This document shows, piece after piece, positions 8,217-16,462 of a DNA stretch of 64,000 bases. The stretch comes from Azonexus fungiphilus (GTDB lineage Bacteria; Pseudomonadota; Gammaproteobacteria; Burkholderiales; Rhodocyclaceae): positions 1 to 64,000 of the forward strand of contig NZ_RBXP01000001.1 of the NCBI RefSeq assembly GCF_003634965.1, in the 5' to 3' direction. Position numbers and translations under genes: made by a program. Below the pieces are notes generated by a model. The model saw nothing but the letters and a program-made list of their open reading frames with translations, searched no databases and was not told where the DNA came from. The stretch's first letter is position 1. Every line of letters begins with the position of its first letter.

Positions 8217-9178
8217 AAGCCGATCTTGCGGCTGCGCCCCGGGCGCGATTGCTCGAAATCGCCGGTTTCCAGCCAGTCGCGGCCGGCCAGCTTGGCGTTG
8301 CCGAAGGCCGAGAGCAGGCGCTTTTTCATGTCGCGCGGCGGCAGCGCGGCAAGGCATTCGAGGACGGCATCGTCGGCCTCGGCCGGGAAACCCCAGTCGT
8401 GTTCGTTGACACAATGACGGTACAGTGTGCCGGCAATCGCCAGCGATGCGTCACGATCCGGGCGCGGCACCTCGTAGACGTTCATCCGGTTGAGGATCGG
8501 TGCCGGAATGCTGCGTTCGTCGTTGGCCGTGGTCACCCAGAGGATGTGCGAGGCATCGATGTCGATGTCGACGAACTCGTCCTTGAAGGCTTTCGCGGTG
8601 TCCTGCTCGAGCAGGCTGTAGAGCGCGCCCATCGGGTCGTAACGGGCGTCGCCGCCGGCCTTGTCGATCTCGTCGAGGACCACCACCGGGTTGGCGAAAT
8701 CGCCATGGACCAGCGCCTGGGCGACCTTGCCGGGCTTGGCATTGGTCCATTGCGCGGAAGCCCCGGAGAGGATCCAGCCGGCGGTGAGGGCGCTCATCGA
8801 GACGAATTCATGGCTGGTGCCGAGCTTGCCGGCCAGCTCGCGGGCGAAGTGGGTCTTGCCGATGCCGGGTTCGCCGAGCAGCAGGATCGGCGTGAACTGC
8901 AGCGGCTCGCTGCCGGCGACGGCGAGCGCCAGGTGCTTCCTGAGATCGTCGATGACTTCGCCGAAGTTCGGGCAGCTGGTGTAGAGGTCGTCGATCATGT
9001 CGATGCCGCTGGGGCGGACCAGGAAACGTTCGCCGCCGCGCTGGCGCATCTTGTCGTAGAGCGCGGCCAGCGCCTCGTTGCGGCCTGGGCCGGCGTCGTC
9101 GAGGGCGCGCTCGATGTCGGTCACGTCATAGATGGTGCGCGCTTCGGCGACCGTGAGACGAAGGTCGGTAGGGGCCAT
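8213..9178 (-). CDS. AAA+ family ATPase, function unknown
   Basis: This 321-residue single-module AAA+ protein shows Walker A at residues 102-109 (GEPGIGKT), Walker B ending at E170 (VVVLDEID), a sensor-1 segment (ILWVTTAND) and a sensor-2-like arginine region (PPRDMKKRLL). It resembles the ATPase part of Lon-like and ClpX-like enzymes but has no protease domain and no transmembrane segment. It converges on the STAS-like gene and lies downstream of ccoG on the same strand, separated from it by a 12-bp hairpin. I cannot assign a substrate. Confidence 0.75.
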   Translation of the reverse strand: MAPTDLRLTVAEARTIYDVTDIERALDDAGPGRNEALAALYDKMRQRGGERFLVRPSGIDMIDDLYTSCPNFGEVIDDLRKHLALAVAGSEPLQFTPILLLGEPGIGKTHFARELAGKLGTSHEFVSMSALTAGWILSGASAQWTNAKPGKVAQALVHGDFANPVVVLDEIDKAGGDARYDPMGALYSLLEQDTAKAFKDEFVDIDIDASHILWVTTANDERSIPAPILNRMNVYEVPRPDRDASLAIAGTLYRHCVNEHDWGFPAEADDAVLECLAALPPRDMKKRLLSAFGNAKLAGRDWLETGDFEQSRPGRSRKIGF

Positions 9179-9216
9179 GATGACTTCCTCCTGGACTGCT
9201 GTCAGCGATTGACGAA

Positions 9217-9243
9217 GCTGGTGATCCGTCGCGGATCACCAGC
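9217..9243 (-). terminator. 12-bp hairpin between ccoG and the AAA+ gene
   Basis: Arms at 9217-9228 and 9232-9243 are exact reverse complements around a three-base loop. It lies just after the ccoG stop in the direction of transcription. The U-tract is poor, so it may be an attenuator or processing hairpin rather than a full intrinsic terminator. Confidence 0.4.
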
Positions 9244-9274
9244 CGCACCCAGGTCGAAGCATTTCCCGTGCCGG

Positions 9275-10681
9275 TCAGGGCAGCCAGAAGGACGCCTTCT
9301 GGTCGACGCGGATTTCCGGATCGGCGGCGTCGATCACCGTGAACACGATCGGATGCGAGCCGGCCGCCCGGCTGCCCGCTTCGGCCTGCACCGAGAGCGT
9401 GATTTCCTGCATGCCGGCGGCGGGGACGCTGACCGGGCCGCCGCCGTCGAGGCGGATGCCGGGCAGGCCGGCGACCTCGATGCGGAATTCGCGCGCCTGT
9501 TCGCTGGCGTTGGTCAGGTGCATGCGGAAGGCATTCTCGATGTTGCCGTTGTCGCTTTCCCGGTAGAGCGCGGCGCGTTCCTTCTCGATACCGACTTTGA
9601 GCGGCATCCGCGTGGCCAGCGACCAGGCGCCGGCACCGCCGATGAGCAGCAGCGCACCAAGATAGAGCATCGGCCGCAGGCGCAGCGTCCGGCGCACGAT
9701 CTCGCTGCGTCCGAAGCCCTGCTCGACGGCATTCTCGGTCGAGTAGCGGATCAGTCCGCGCGGGTATTTCATCTTGTCCATCACCTGGTCGCAGGCGTCG
9801 ATGCAGGCGGCGCAGCCGATGCACTCGAGTTGCAGGCCGTCGCGGATGTCGATGCCGGTCGGGCAGACCTGGACGCAGATGCCGCAGTCGATGCAGTCGC
9901 CCAGTCCGCTGGCCCGCGGGTCGGCCTGCTTGGGACGGCTGCCGCGCGGGTCGCCGCGCTGGGCGTCGTAGGCGACGATCAGCGTGTCGCGGTCGAACAT
10001 CACGAACTGGAACTGGGCGTACGGGCAGATGTACTTGCACATGTGCTCGCGCATGAAACCGGCCATGCCGTAGGTGGCGGCGCCGTAGAAGAGGATCCAG
10101 AAGATTTCCCAGGGGCCGGTGCCGCCGCTGGCGAAACCGCCGATCAGGTCGCGGATCGGCGTGAAGTAGCCGACGAAGGTGATCCCGGTCCACAGCGCGA
10201 TGAGCAGCCAGATGGCGTGCTTGAGTGTCTTCTTGCGCAGCTTTTCCGGCGAATTCGGGGCCTTGTCGAGCTTGATCCGCTGCGGCCGGTCGCCTTCGAT
10301 CCAGCGTTCGACCCAGAGGAAGATTTCGGTATAGACCGTCTGCGGGCAACTGTAGCCGCACCACAGGCGGCCGGCCAGGGCGGTGAACAGGAACAGGGCG
10401 AGTGCCGAAAGCAGCAGCAGCCAGGTCAGGTAGATGGTGTCCTGCGGCCAGAGAACCAGGTCGAACAGGTAGAAGCGCCGGGTGTCGAGGTCGAAGAGCA
10501 CCGCCTGGCGGCCGTTCCACGGCAGCCAGCAGAGTCCGTAGAAAACGATCTGGGTGAGCCAGACGAAGGCGACGCGCCAGTTGTTGAAAAGGCCGCTGAC
10601 GGTGCGCGGATGGACCTTGACGTTGGGGTCGGCGACCGGTTTGATCTCGATGATCCGCGGTTCCGGGGATTGTTTTACCAT
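9275..10681 (-). CDS. ccoG: Cytochrome oxidase accessory protein CcoG (FixG/RdxA)
   Basis: CcoG is a polyferredoxin-like membrane protein needed for assembly of cbb3-type oxidase, where it is implicated in copper reduction. The 468 residues show several membrane helices in the N-terminal half, a NapH-like CGYSCPQTVY motif, a second membrane region, two ferredoxin-type 4Fe-4S motifs (CIDCGICVQVCP and CIGCAACIDACD), and a soluble C-terminal immunoglobulin-like domain. It is transcribed divergently from an NsrR-type regulator, and the operator-like palindrome lies between them, so it may respond to nitric oxide. The ccoNOPQ structural genes are not in the window. Confidence 0.93.
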   Translation of the reverse strand: MVKQSPEPRIIEIKPVADPNVKVHPRTVSGLFNNWRVAFVWLTQIVFYGLCWLPWNGRQAVLFDLDTRRFYLFDLVLWPQDTIYLTWLLLLSALALFLFTALAGRLWCGYSCPQTVYTEIFLWVERWIEGDRPQRIKLDKAPNSPEKLRKKTLKHAIWLLIALWTGITFVGYFTPIRDLIGGFASGGTGPWEIFWILFYGAATYGMAGFMREHMCKYICPYAQFQFVMFDRDTLIVAYDAQRGDPRGSRPKQADPRASGLGDCIDCGICVQVCPTGIDIRDGLQLECIGCAACIDACDQVMDKMKYPRGLIRYSTENAVEQGFGRSEIVRRTLRLRPMLYLGALLLIGGAGAWSLATRMPLKVGIEKERAALYRESDNGNIENAFRMHLTNASEQAREFRIEVAGLPGIRLDGGGPVSVPAAGMQEITLSVQAEAGSRAAGSHPIVFTVIDAADPEIRVDQKASFWLP

Positions 10682-10708
10682 GATCGCTGCGGGGTTTCTC
10701 GTTGGCTT

Positions 10709-10731
10709 AACATGTATAATTTTTACATCTT
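10709..10731. promoter_or_regulatory. NsrR-type operator (11-1-11 inverted repeat)
   Basis: The left half AACATGTATAA and right half TTTTACATCTT are inverted repeats around one central base, matching each other at nine of eleven positions. This is the architecture and sequence style of the NsrR site (AAGATGCATTT-N-AAATGCATCTT). A TATAAT box at 10715-10720 sits inside it, so a bound repressor would block transcription of the downstream regulator and probably ccoG as well. Confidence 0.65.
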
Positions 10732-10749
10732 ATCATCCGGAGCGTGCCA

Positions 10750-11193
10750 GTGCGACTGAGCAGCTTTTCCGACTACAGCCTGCGCGTGCTGATGTACCTC
10801 GGCGTACACGCCGAGCGGCTGGTCACGATCGGCGAGATCGCCGAGGCCTACGGGATTTCGGCCAATCACCTGACCAAGGTCGTGCATCAGCTGGGCCGGC
10901 TCGGCTATCTGGAGACGCTGCGCGGCAAGGGGGGAGGCATCCGCCTCGGGCGGCCGGCCGGGGAGATCCGGCTGGGCGAGCTGATCCGCCAGGTCGAGGG
11001 CGACTGGGCGCTGGTCGAGTGCTTCGCCACCGGCGGCAACTGCCAGATCCACGGTGCCTGCCGCCTGCCGCCGATTCTCGACGAAGCGTTGGCGGCGATG
11101 TTCGCCGCGCTCGACCGCCACACCCTGGCCGAGCTGCTGGTGCGTCCGCGCGAACTCGGTCAGGCGCTGCCCCTGCGCCGGCTCGCCGGATAA
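10750..11193 (+). CDS. nsrR: Rrf2-family repressor, NsrR-like
   Basis: NsrR-type proteins are FeS-cluster repressors relieved by nitric oxide. The 147 residues start with the canonical (V/M)RLSSFSDYSLRVLMYL winged-helix segment and carry three cysteines, C91, C98 and C104, in the loop where NsrR binds its cluster, followed by the typical LDRHTLAELL helix. I prefer the GTG at 10750, seven bases after the CCGGAG ribosome-binding site, to the GTG at 10744 which is one base from it. It probably represses itself and the divergent ccoG through the palindrome between them. IscR is less likely because the spacing and flanking sequence around the cysteines differ. Confidence 0.8.
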   Translation: MRLSSFSDYSLRVLMYLGVHAERLVTIGEIAEAYGISANHLTKVVHQLGRLGYLETLRGKGGGIRLGRPAGEIRLGELIRQVEGDWALVECFATGGNCQIHGACRLPPILDEALAAMFAALDRHTLAELLVRPRELGQALPLRRLAG

Positions 11194-11261
11194 ACCCGGA
11201 GGCTTGCGCGGCAGGCCGGTTGACGGCATTGTCGCGGGCGTCATTGCAAGGAGTCTGCTCG

Positions 11262-11726
11262 ATGGAACGCTTCACCATTTCGCTCGACGATTCGCTCGCC
11301 CGCGAATTCGACGCGCTGATCGCCGCCCGCGGCTACGTCAATCGCTCCGAGGCGGTCCGCGACCTGATCCGCGGCGCCATCGAGAGCGACCGCCAGCGCG
11401 GCGAGCCGGCCGGCCAGTGCGTGGCGGCCCTGTCCTACGTCTATAACCACCACGAGCGCGAGCTGTCGGAGCGCCTGACCGGGCTGCAGCACGATCACCA
11501 CGACCTGACGGTGGCGGCCATGCACACCCATCTCGATCACGACAACTGCCTGGAAAATGTCGTTCTCAAGGGGTTGACCGTGGACGTCCGGCGGTTTGCC
11601 GACGCCCTCATCGCCGAGCGCGGCGTCCGCCACGGCAAGCTCAACCTGATCGCGCTCGAGGCCGAATACCATCACGCCCACGACGGGCACGGCAGCGACC
11701 ATGTCCACTACCGTCCCGCCCGCTGA
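11262..11726 (+). CDS. nikR: Nickel-responsive regulator NikR
   Basis: NikR represses nickel uptake when the metal is abundant. The 154 residues comprise an N-terminal ribbon-helix-helix (MERFTISLDDSLAREFDAL) and a C-terminal ACT-like nickel domain with the ligand set H77, H88, H90 and C96 in the motif MHTHLDHDNC, aligning one residue off the E. coli positions 76, 87, 89 and 95. The C-terminus is His-rich (HHAHDGHGSDHVH). An AAGGAG ribosome-binding site precedes the ATG. The 3' end overlaps the following kinase gene by 26 bases. Its likely target is the inverted repeat at 13108-13135 before the nickel importer operon. Confidence 0.94.
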   Translation: MERFTISLDDSLAREFDALIAARGYVNRSEAVRDLIRGAIESDRQRGEPAGQCVAALSYVYNHHERELSERLTGLQHDHHDLTVAAMHTHLDHDNCLENVVLKGLTVDVRRFADALIAERGVRHGKLNLIALEAEYHHAHDGHGSDHVHYRPAR

Positions 11727-13038
11727 CCCGGCCGGCGATCCGCTGCTCGCCGCGACCGGGGAGCAGGCCTGGATCGAGGTGATCCAGAAGATGGACGAGG
11801 TCTACAACGACCTCCTGCAGTACGAAGTCGCGCTCGAGGAAAAGAACGCCGCGCTCGAGGAATCGCACCAGTTCATCGAGAGCGTGCTCGCTTCGATGTC
11901 GGACATCCTGATCGTCTGCGACCGCAATGGCGGCATCGAGGAGGTCAATCCCTCGCTCTGCCACTTTGCCGGCAAGAGCGCCGAGCAGCTCGCCCGCACC
12001 CCGGTTTTCGACCTCTTTGCCGACGAGGTCGAGCGCAGCAAGGCGCGCGACCTGTTCGCCCGCTACGCCCGCGAAGGCGTGCACGACTGCGAGTTCTTCC
12101 TGCGCGCCGGTGACGGATCGACGGTGCCGGTGTCGATGAACTGCACGCCGCGGGTGTCGCAGACCGGCAAGCTGATGGGCGTCGTCGTCACCGGCCGCCC
12201 GGTCGGCGAGCTGCGCAAGGCCTACCAGGCCCTGCGCCAGGCGCACGACGACCTGAAACGCACGCAAAGCCAGCTGCTGCACGCCGAGAAGATGGTCTCG
12301 CTGGGCCGGCTGGTGGCCGGCGTCGCCCACGAACTGAACAACCCGATCAGCTTCGTGCTCGGCAACGTGCTCTCGCTGCAGCGCTATGCCGGCCGGCTCG
12401 GCAGCTACCTCGAGGCGGTACATGGCGGTCGCATCGACAGCCTGCCGGCGCTGCGCCAGGAACTGCGCATCGACCGCATCCTCGCCGACATGCCGCAGCT
12501 GATCGACGGCATGATCGAGGGCGCCGAGCGCACCCGCGACATCGTCGACGCGCTCAAGCGCTTCTCGGCCGTCGACAAGGCGGCGCCCGAGGAAGTCGAC
12601 GTCAACGAGGTGATCGAGCGTTCGGTGCGCTGGGTGACGCAGAGTGCTTCCGGCAAGTTCACGGTCGACCTCGATCTGCCGGCAAAAATGCGCTGTCGCG
12701 GCTCGTCCGGGCAATTGCAGCAGGTCGCGATGAATCTCGTCCAGAACGCCTGCGACGCCACCGCCGGCCAGCCCGCCGCCCACCTGGCGATCAGCGGCGA
12801 GCTTGCCGACGGCCGTCTGCGGGTCCGTTTCGCCGACAACGGTCCGGGCATTCCCGAGGCCAACCTGGCCCACCTGTTCGAGCCCTTCTTCACCACCAAG
12901 CCGGTCGGCCAGGGTACCGGGCTCGGGCTGTCGATCAGCTACGGCATCGTCGAACGCCACGGTGGCAGCCTGGCGGCGCGCAACCGGCCCGGGGGCGGTG
13001 CGGAATTCATCCTGACACTGCCGGTGGAAAGTCGCTGA
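11701..13038 (+). CDS. hoxJ: PAS-domain histidine kinase, HoxJ/HupT type
   Basis: The 445-residue soluble kinase has a short coiled coil (about 20-60), a PAS domain (about 65-170), a second coiled coil, and a transmitter with His210 in the motif GVAHELNNPISF, N-box near NLVQNACDA and glycine boxes ADNGPGIPE and GTGLGLSISYG. The H-box wording and the absence of membrane segments match the HoxJ/HupT kinases that relay the regulatory hydrogenase signal to HoxA. In Ralstonia hoxJ directly follows hoxC; here it lies 4.6 kb away, overlapping nikR by 26 bases and preceding the nickel operon. It contains one copy of the GTCGAC/A-tract motif. An unrelated PAS kinase cannot be excluded. Confidence 0.7.
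   Translation: MSTTVPPADPAGDPLLAATGEQAWIEVIQKMDEVYNDLLQYEVALEEKNAALEESHQFIESVLASMSDILIVCDRNGGIEEVNPSLCHFAGKSAEQLARTPVFDLFADEVERSKARDLFARYAREGVHDCEFFLRAGDGSTVPVSMNCTPRVSQTGKLMGVVVTGRPVGELRKAYQALRQAHDDLKRTQSQLLHAEKMVSLGRLVAGVAHELNNPISFVLGNVLSLQRYAGRLGSYLEAVHGGRIDSLPALRQELRIDRILADMPQLIDGMIEGAERTRDIVDALKRFSAVDKAAPEEVDVNEVIERSVRWVTQSASGKFTVDLDLPAKMRCRGSSGQLQQVAMNLVQNACDATAGQPAAHLAISGELADGRLRVRFADNGPGIPEANLAHLFEPFFTTKPVGQGTGLGLSISYGIVERHGGSLAARNRPGGGAEFILTLPVESR
12664..12688 (+). repeat. GTCGAC-N9-A-tract motif (in hoxJ)
   Basis: ACG-GTCGAC, nine bases, then CCGGCAAAAA at the standard spacing, read in frame as FTVDLDLPAKM between two kinase motifs. Confidence 0.75.
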
Positions 13039-13107
13039 CCACTTGCGGCCGGTTTCTGCCGGGCAAAGCGAATACGCACAATGACTTATTGTCCGGGCAC
13101 GGATTTT

Positions 13108-13135
13108 GTATGAAGATTGTCGTCTACTTCATAAC
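13108..13135 (+). promoter_or_regulatory. Candidate NikR operator before the nickel operon
   Basis: GTATGAAG (13108-13115) and CTTCATAAC (13127-13135) form an inverted repeat spanning 28 bases, the length of the E. coli GTATGA-N16-TCATAC site; here the GTATGA/TCAT spacing is 15. It lies 15 bases before the nikK start, in the only sizeable gap between hoxJ and the transporter genes. NikR itself is encoded just upstream. Confidence 0.55.
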
Positions 13136-13149
13136 CCGCGTCCGAAGCC

Positions 13150-13842
13150 ATGCGCCGAGCCCTGTTCCTGGTCACCGTCCTGCTCTCTTCCGCCGCCGGC
13201 GCCCATGACCTCTGGCTGGAAACCGACGGCGACGCCGTCGTGCTCCTCCAGGGGCACCGGCATTCGGCGCACGAGGGCGCCGAGACCGTTGCCTACGATG
13301 CCGCGCGGGTGACCGCTGCGCGCTGTGTGGACGCCGACGGCAAGTTGCGGACGCTGGGCGTGCCGGCTGCTGCGCCGGTGCGCCTGGCCGGCGGTTGCGC
13401 CGTGCTGCAGGCGGATTACGTGGCCGGCTACTGGACGAAGACCGCCTGGGAAACGAAGAATGTGCCGAAGACTGGAATCTCCGGCGTGCTCCGCAGCTGG
13501 CATTCGGCCGAGTCGGTCAAGCGCATCGCCAAATGGGTGCCGGCCGCCGCCCGGCCGCTCGGCCAGGGGCTGGAAATCACCCCGCTGCGCGATCCGCTGA
13601 CGCTGGGCAGCGGCGACAAGCTGAGCCTGCTGGTCACCGACGACGGCAAGCCGGTGGCCGGCCTGCCGGTTGCCTACGGCGACGATACCCGGGGCGTCAG
13701 CGGCGCCGACGGGCGCATCGCCATCCGCCTGCGCCATCCCGGCGTGCAGTTGATCACGACGACGCTGGAGACGCCGCTCAACGACGGCAAGGCCGATCGT
13801 TCGCTGCGCAGCGCCACGCTGCAGTTCGAGATCGCCCGGTGA
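13150..13842 (+). CDS. nikK: Nickel transporter periplasmic component NikK (DUF4198)
   Basis: The 230-residue protein has a signal peptide ending after Ala18 (SAAGA) so the mature chain begins His-Asp-Leu-Trp-Leu-Glu, the hallmark start of DUF4198 proteins associated with nickel and cobalt uptake. A C-terminal segment (VAGLPVAYGDDTRGVSGADGR) resembles an immunoglobulin-like/carboxypeptidase-regulatory fold. It is first of a gene set in which each stop overlaps the next start (nikK/nikL and nikL/outer-membrane protein), typical of the nikKMLQO-type ECF nickel importers. The exact molecular role of NikK in that family is not settled; nickel capture in the periplasm is inferred. Confidence 0.82.
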   Translation: MRRALFLVTVLLSSAAGAHDLWLETDGDAVVLLQGHRHSAHEGAETVAYDAARVTAARCVDADGKLRTLGVPAAAPVRLAGGCAVLQADYVAGYWTKTAWETKNVPKTGISGVLRSWHSAESVKRIAKWVPAAARPLGQGLEITPLRDPLTLGSGDKLSLLVTDDGKPVAGLPVAYGDDTRGVSGADGRIAIRLRHPGVQLITTTLETPLNDGKADRSLRSATLQFEIAR

Positions 13843-14261
13843 AGCGCCTGCTTGCCGCAGTGCTGCTGTGCGCCGGGGCGGCGAGCGCGCACGAGGTTCA
13901 GGTCGCCACCGCCGGCGCCACCGCCACCGTGCTCACCTTGCGCTATGCCGATGGCCAGCCTTTCGCCTTCGAGGCCTACGAACTCTATCGCAGCGACAGC
14001 CAGACGCCGGCCCAGGTCGGCCGCAGCGATGCCGCCGGGCGCATCGCCTTCGTCGCCGACGGGCACGGCGAGTGGCGGCTGAAGGCCTGGTCGGACGACG
14101 GTCACGGGGTCGACCGGCCGGTTTCGGCAATTTCCGGCGACCTGGCGGTGTCCGCGCCGGCCGCCGAAACGCCGCGCGCGATCCTGTGGCTGGCCGGCCT
14201 GGGAACGATTTTCGGCCTGTTCGGGCTGCTGCAGCTTTACCTGGGGAGGAAAAGACGATGA
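13839..14261 (+). CDS. nikL: Nickel transporter auxiliary protein NikL
   Basis: The 140-residue protein has an N-terminal signal sequence (cleavage expected after Ala17, leaving His18 first), a periplasmic beta-rich domain of about 85 residues, a Pro/Ala linker and one C-terminal membrane helix (ILWLAGLGTIFGLFGLLQLYL) with a basic tail. This matches NikL, the membrane-anchored auxiliary component of ECF nickel transporters. The GTG start overlaps the nikK stop (GTGA) and the stop overlaps the next ATG. Confidence 0.78.
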   Translation: MKRLLAAVLLCAGAASAHEVQVATAGATATVLTLRYADGQPFAFEAYELYRSDSQTPAQVGRSDAAGRIAFVADGHGEWRLKAWSDDGHGVDRPVSAISGDLAVSAPAAETPRAILWLAGLGTIFGLFGLLQLYLGRKRR

Positions 14262-15247
14262 AAAAATCGATGTTGGGTGCCGGCGCCTTATGCGCTGCCC
14301 TGGTCGCGCCGCCGGCGCTGGCTCACCACGGTGTCGCCGGGGTCGGCGCGGTCGGCTTGCAGGGGCCGGGGGCGCCGATCGAGTCGGCAGCGTCGTCGGT
14401 GCTGCCGGAAGGCGGCATGCTCGCCTACCTCAAGGTCGACCAGGCGCGCTTCAAGAAATACGACTGGGCCGAGCCGAATGCCGATTACGCCCGCTTCACC
14501 ATGCTTGGCCTCGGCTATGGCGTCACGCCGTGGTTCTCGGCCTACCTCTTCGTGCCCCACAACACCAAGGTCGAGCAGTCCGGCGGCCTCGATTCGCGCG
14601 GCTGGGCCGACGCCTCGCTGATGGGCCAGGTCGGCTTCAAGCTCGACCAGGACGGCTGGCGCCTGACCCCGGCCAACGAGAGCCTCGACGATCTCGAGGA
14701 CTGGCATTTCAGCGTCTTCGGCGGCGCCACGCTGCCGACCGGCAACGCCAATCATCGCCTTGCCGACGGTTCGATCGACGCCGGCAAGTCGCTCGGTTTC
14801 GGCAAGCCGGCCTGGTCGCTCGGGCTGACCGCCAGCAAGATGCTCAGCCGGACGCTGACCCTCAGCCTGGAAGCCTCGACTTTCCGTTTCCAGCCCTATA
14901 CCTACGATAGCGGCGAGCGCGTCCAGTTTGGCGCCGAGAACCGCCTCAACGCGGCGCTGTCCTGGCGGGCGCTGACCTTGCCGGCGCAAGCCTTCCGTCT
15001 CGACCCGGTGCTCGAGGTCCAGTACCTGGCGCTCGGCCGTGATCGCGTCGACGGCGTCGGCGAGCGCGGCACCGGTGGCCGCATGGTTTATCTGATGCCC
15101 GGCGTGCGCGCCTACTGGCACAATGCCAGCATCGCGCTCGGGCTGAAGAAGCCGGTGTGGACCGACCTCAATGAATCGCGTACGCAGCAAGGCGCCGAAG
15201 GCAAGGAGAAATACCGCCTGGTGTTCTCCGCTTCGCTGATGTTCTGA
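14258..15247 (+). CDS. Outer-membrane beta-barrel-like protein in the nickel operon
   Basis: The 329-residue protein has a signal peptide cleaved after Ala22, giving a mature start His-His-Gly, and then a string of amphipathic strands alternating with turns and ending in a terminal phenylalanine (SASLMF), as in outer-membrane barrels. It resembles the transporter-like MetA/phenol-degradation barrel family. It is embedded between nikL and nikM by an ATGA overlap, so it is likely co-transcribed and may let nickel or a nickel chelate cross the outer membrane. That role is inferred from context only. Confidence 0.65.
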   Translation: MKKSMLGAGALCAALVAPPALAHHGVAGVGAVGLQGPGAPIESAASSVLPEGGMLAYLKVDQARFKKYDWAEPNADYARFTMLGLGYGVTPWFSAYLFVPHNTKVEQSGGLDSRGWADASLMGQVGFKLDQDGWRLTPANESLDDLEDWHFSVFGGATLPTGNANHRLADGSIDAGKSLGFGKPAWSLGLTASKMLSRTLTLSLEASTFRFQPYTYDSGERVQFGAENRLNAALSWRALTLPAQAFRLDPVLEVQYLALGRDRVDGVGERGTGGRMVYLMPGVRAYWHNASIALGLKKPVWTDLNESRTQQGAEGKEKYRLVFSASLMF

Positions 15248-15266
15248 TCAATTTCACTACCGATCG

Positions 15267-15911
15267 ATGCATATTCCCGACGGATTCCTGTCGCCGCAAA
15301 CCTACCTCCCGGCCTGGGGTGTCGCCGCGCTGGCCTGGGGCTGGGCGGCGCGCGGGCTCGACCGGCGCCTTGACGAAACCCTGGTGCCGCGGCTGGCGAT
15401 GCTGACGGCGCTGGCCTATGCCCTCGGGCTGATCATGCTGCCCCTGCCCGGCGGCACTTCCGGGCACGCGCTCGGCGTTGCCGCGCTGGCGCTGCTGTTC
15501 GGTGTGCGCCTGGCCTTTCTGGCCTACAGCGGCGTGCTGCTGCTGCAGGCGCTGCTCTTCGGCGCCGGCGGCATCACCGCGCTGGCGATCAACGCGCTGG
15601 CCCTCGGCCTGGTCGGCGCCGCCGTCGCCGTCGGCCTGCATCGCCTGCTGGCGCGCTGCGGCGAGACGGCCGCCGTGGCCATCGCGGCCTTCGTCTCGCT
15701 GCAGGTTTCGGCGCTGCTGGTGGCGCTGGTGCTCGGCCTGCAGCCGACGCTCGCCCGGGCGCCCGACGGCAGCCCGCTGTTCTTTCCGCTCGGGCCGGAA
15801 ATCACCGTGCCGGCGGTGCTTCTGCCGCACCTGCTGATCGGCATCGGCGAGGCGGCGCTGACCGTCTTCGTCTGGCGCTACGCCCGGCGCAAGGGCTGGC
15901 TCGGCCGATGA
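15267..15911 (+). CDS. nikM: ECF nickel transporter S component NikM (CbiM family)
   Basis: NikM is the substrate-binding membrane subunit. The 214 residues begin with MHIPDGFLSP, where the N-terminal Met-His-Ile segment supplies the metal ligands in CbiM/NikM proteins, followed by about six hydrophobic helices. Its stop overlaps the nikQ start. Nickel rather than cobalt is inferred from the adjacent NikR, NikK and NikL genes and the hydrogenase context; no cobalamin genes are nearby. Confidence 0.9.
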   Translation: MHIPDGFLSPQTYLPAWGVAALAWGWAARGLDRRLDETLVPRLAMLTALAYALGLIMLPLPGGTSGHALGVAALALLFGVRLAFLAYSGVLLLQALLFGAGGITALAINALALGLVGAAVAVGLHRLLARCGETAAVAIAAFVSLQVSALLVALVLGLQPTLARAPDGSPLFFPLGPEITVPAVLLPHLLIGIGEAALTVFVWRYARRKGWLGR

Positions 15912-16462
15912 CGCGGGCGCGCGCCTGGCTCCTCGGCTACGTGGCCGCCGTGCTCGCGGCCAGCTTCGTGCATGCGCCGCTGCTGCTGGCCGGCGGTCTG
16001 CTCGGCGCCTTGCTCGCCGCCGGGCCGGCGCGCTGGCGGCTGCTCAAGCGGGCGCTGCTGGCGGTGCTGCTGTTCAATGCCGGCGTCAGCCTGGCCTACG
16101 CCGTCGTCGCCTGGTGGCAGGCGCGGCCGCTGCTCGATGCGCTGCTGCTGATCAACCTGCGCGTGCTGCTGCTGGTTTTTCTCGGATTCTGGCTGGTGGA
16201 CCGGGTCAGGCTGCTCGACGCCCTGGCCGGCTGGCCGCTGCTAACCACGATCGCCACCCTGGCGCTCGGCCAGATCGGCGTCTATCGGCGGCTGCTCGAG
16301 GATTTCCGGCTGGCCTTCCGCAGCCGCAACGCGCTGCCGCCGACACCGCTGGCGATGCTGCGCCACGCCGGTGCCCAGGGTGGCGCCCTGCTCGACAAGT
16401 CGCTGCACGATGCCGAGCAGGCGGCGCAGGCCATGCGCTCGCGCGGAGCCTTCGATGGCTGA
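15908..16462 (+). CDS. nikQ: ECF nickel transporter T component NikQ (CbiQ family)
   Basis: The 184-residue membrane protein has four to five hydrophobic helices in the N-terminal 125 residues and a C-terminal cytoplasmic arm containing the AMRSRG coupling motif that contacts the ATPase. It is somewhat shorter than typical CbiQ proteins (about 220-260 residues), the reduction being in the helical region. It overlaps nikM (ATGA) and nikO (8 bases). Confidence 0.87.
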   Translation: MTRARAWLLGYVAAVLAASFVHAPLLLAGGLLGALLAAGPARWRLLKRALLAVLLFNAGVSLAYAVVAWWQARPLLDALLLINLRVLLLVFLGFWLVDRVRLLDALAGWPLLTTIATLALGQIGVYRRLLEDFRLAFRSRNALPPTPLAMLRHAGAQGGALLDKSLHDAEQAAQAMRSRGAFDG

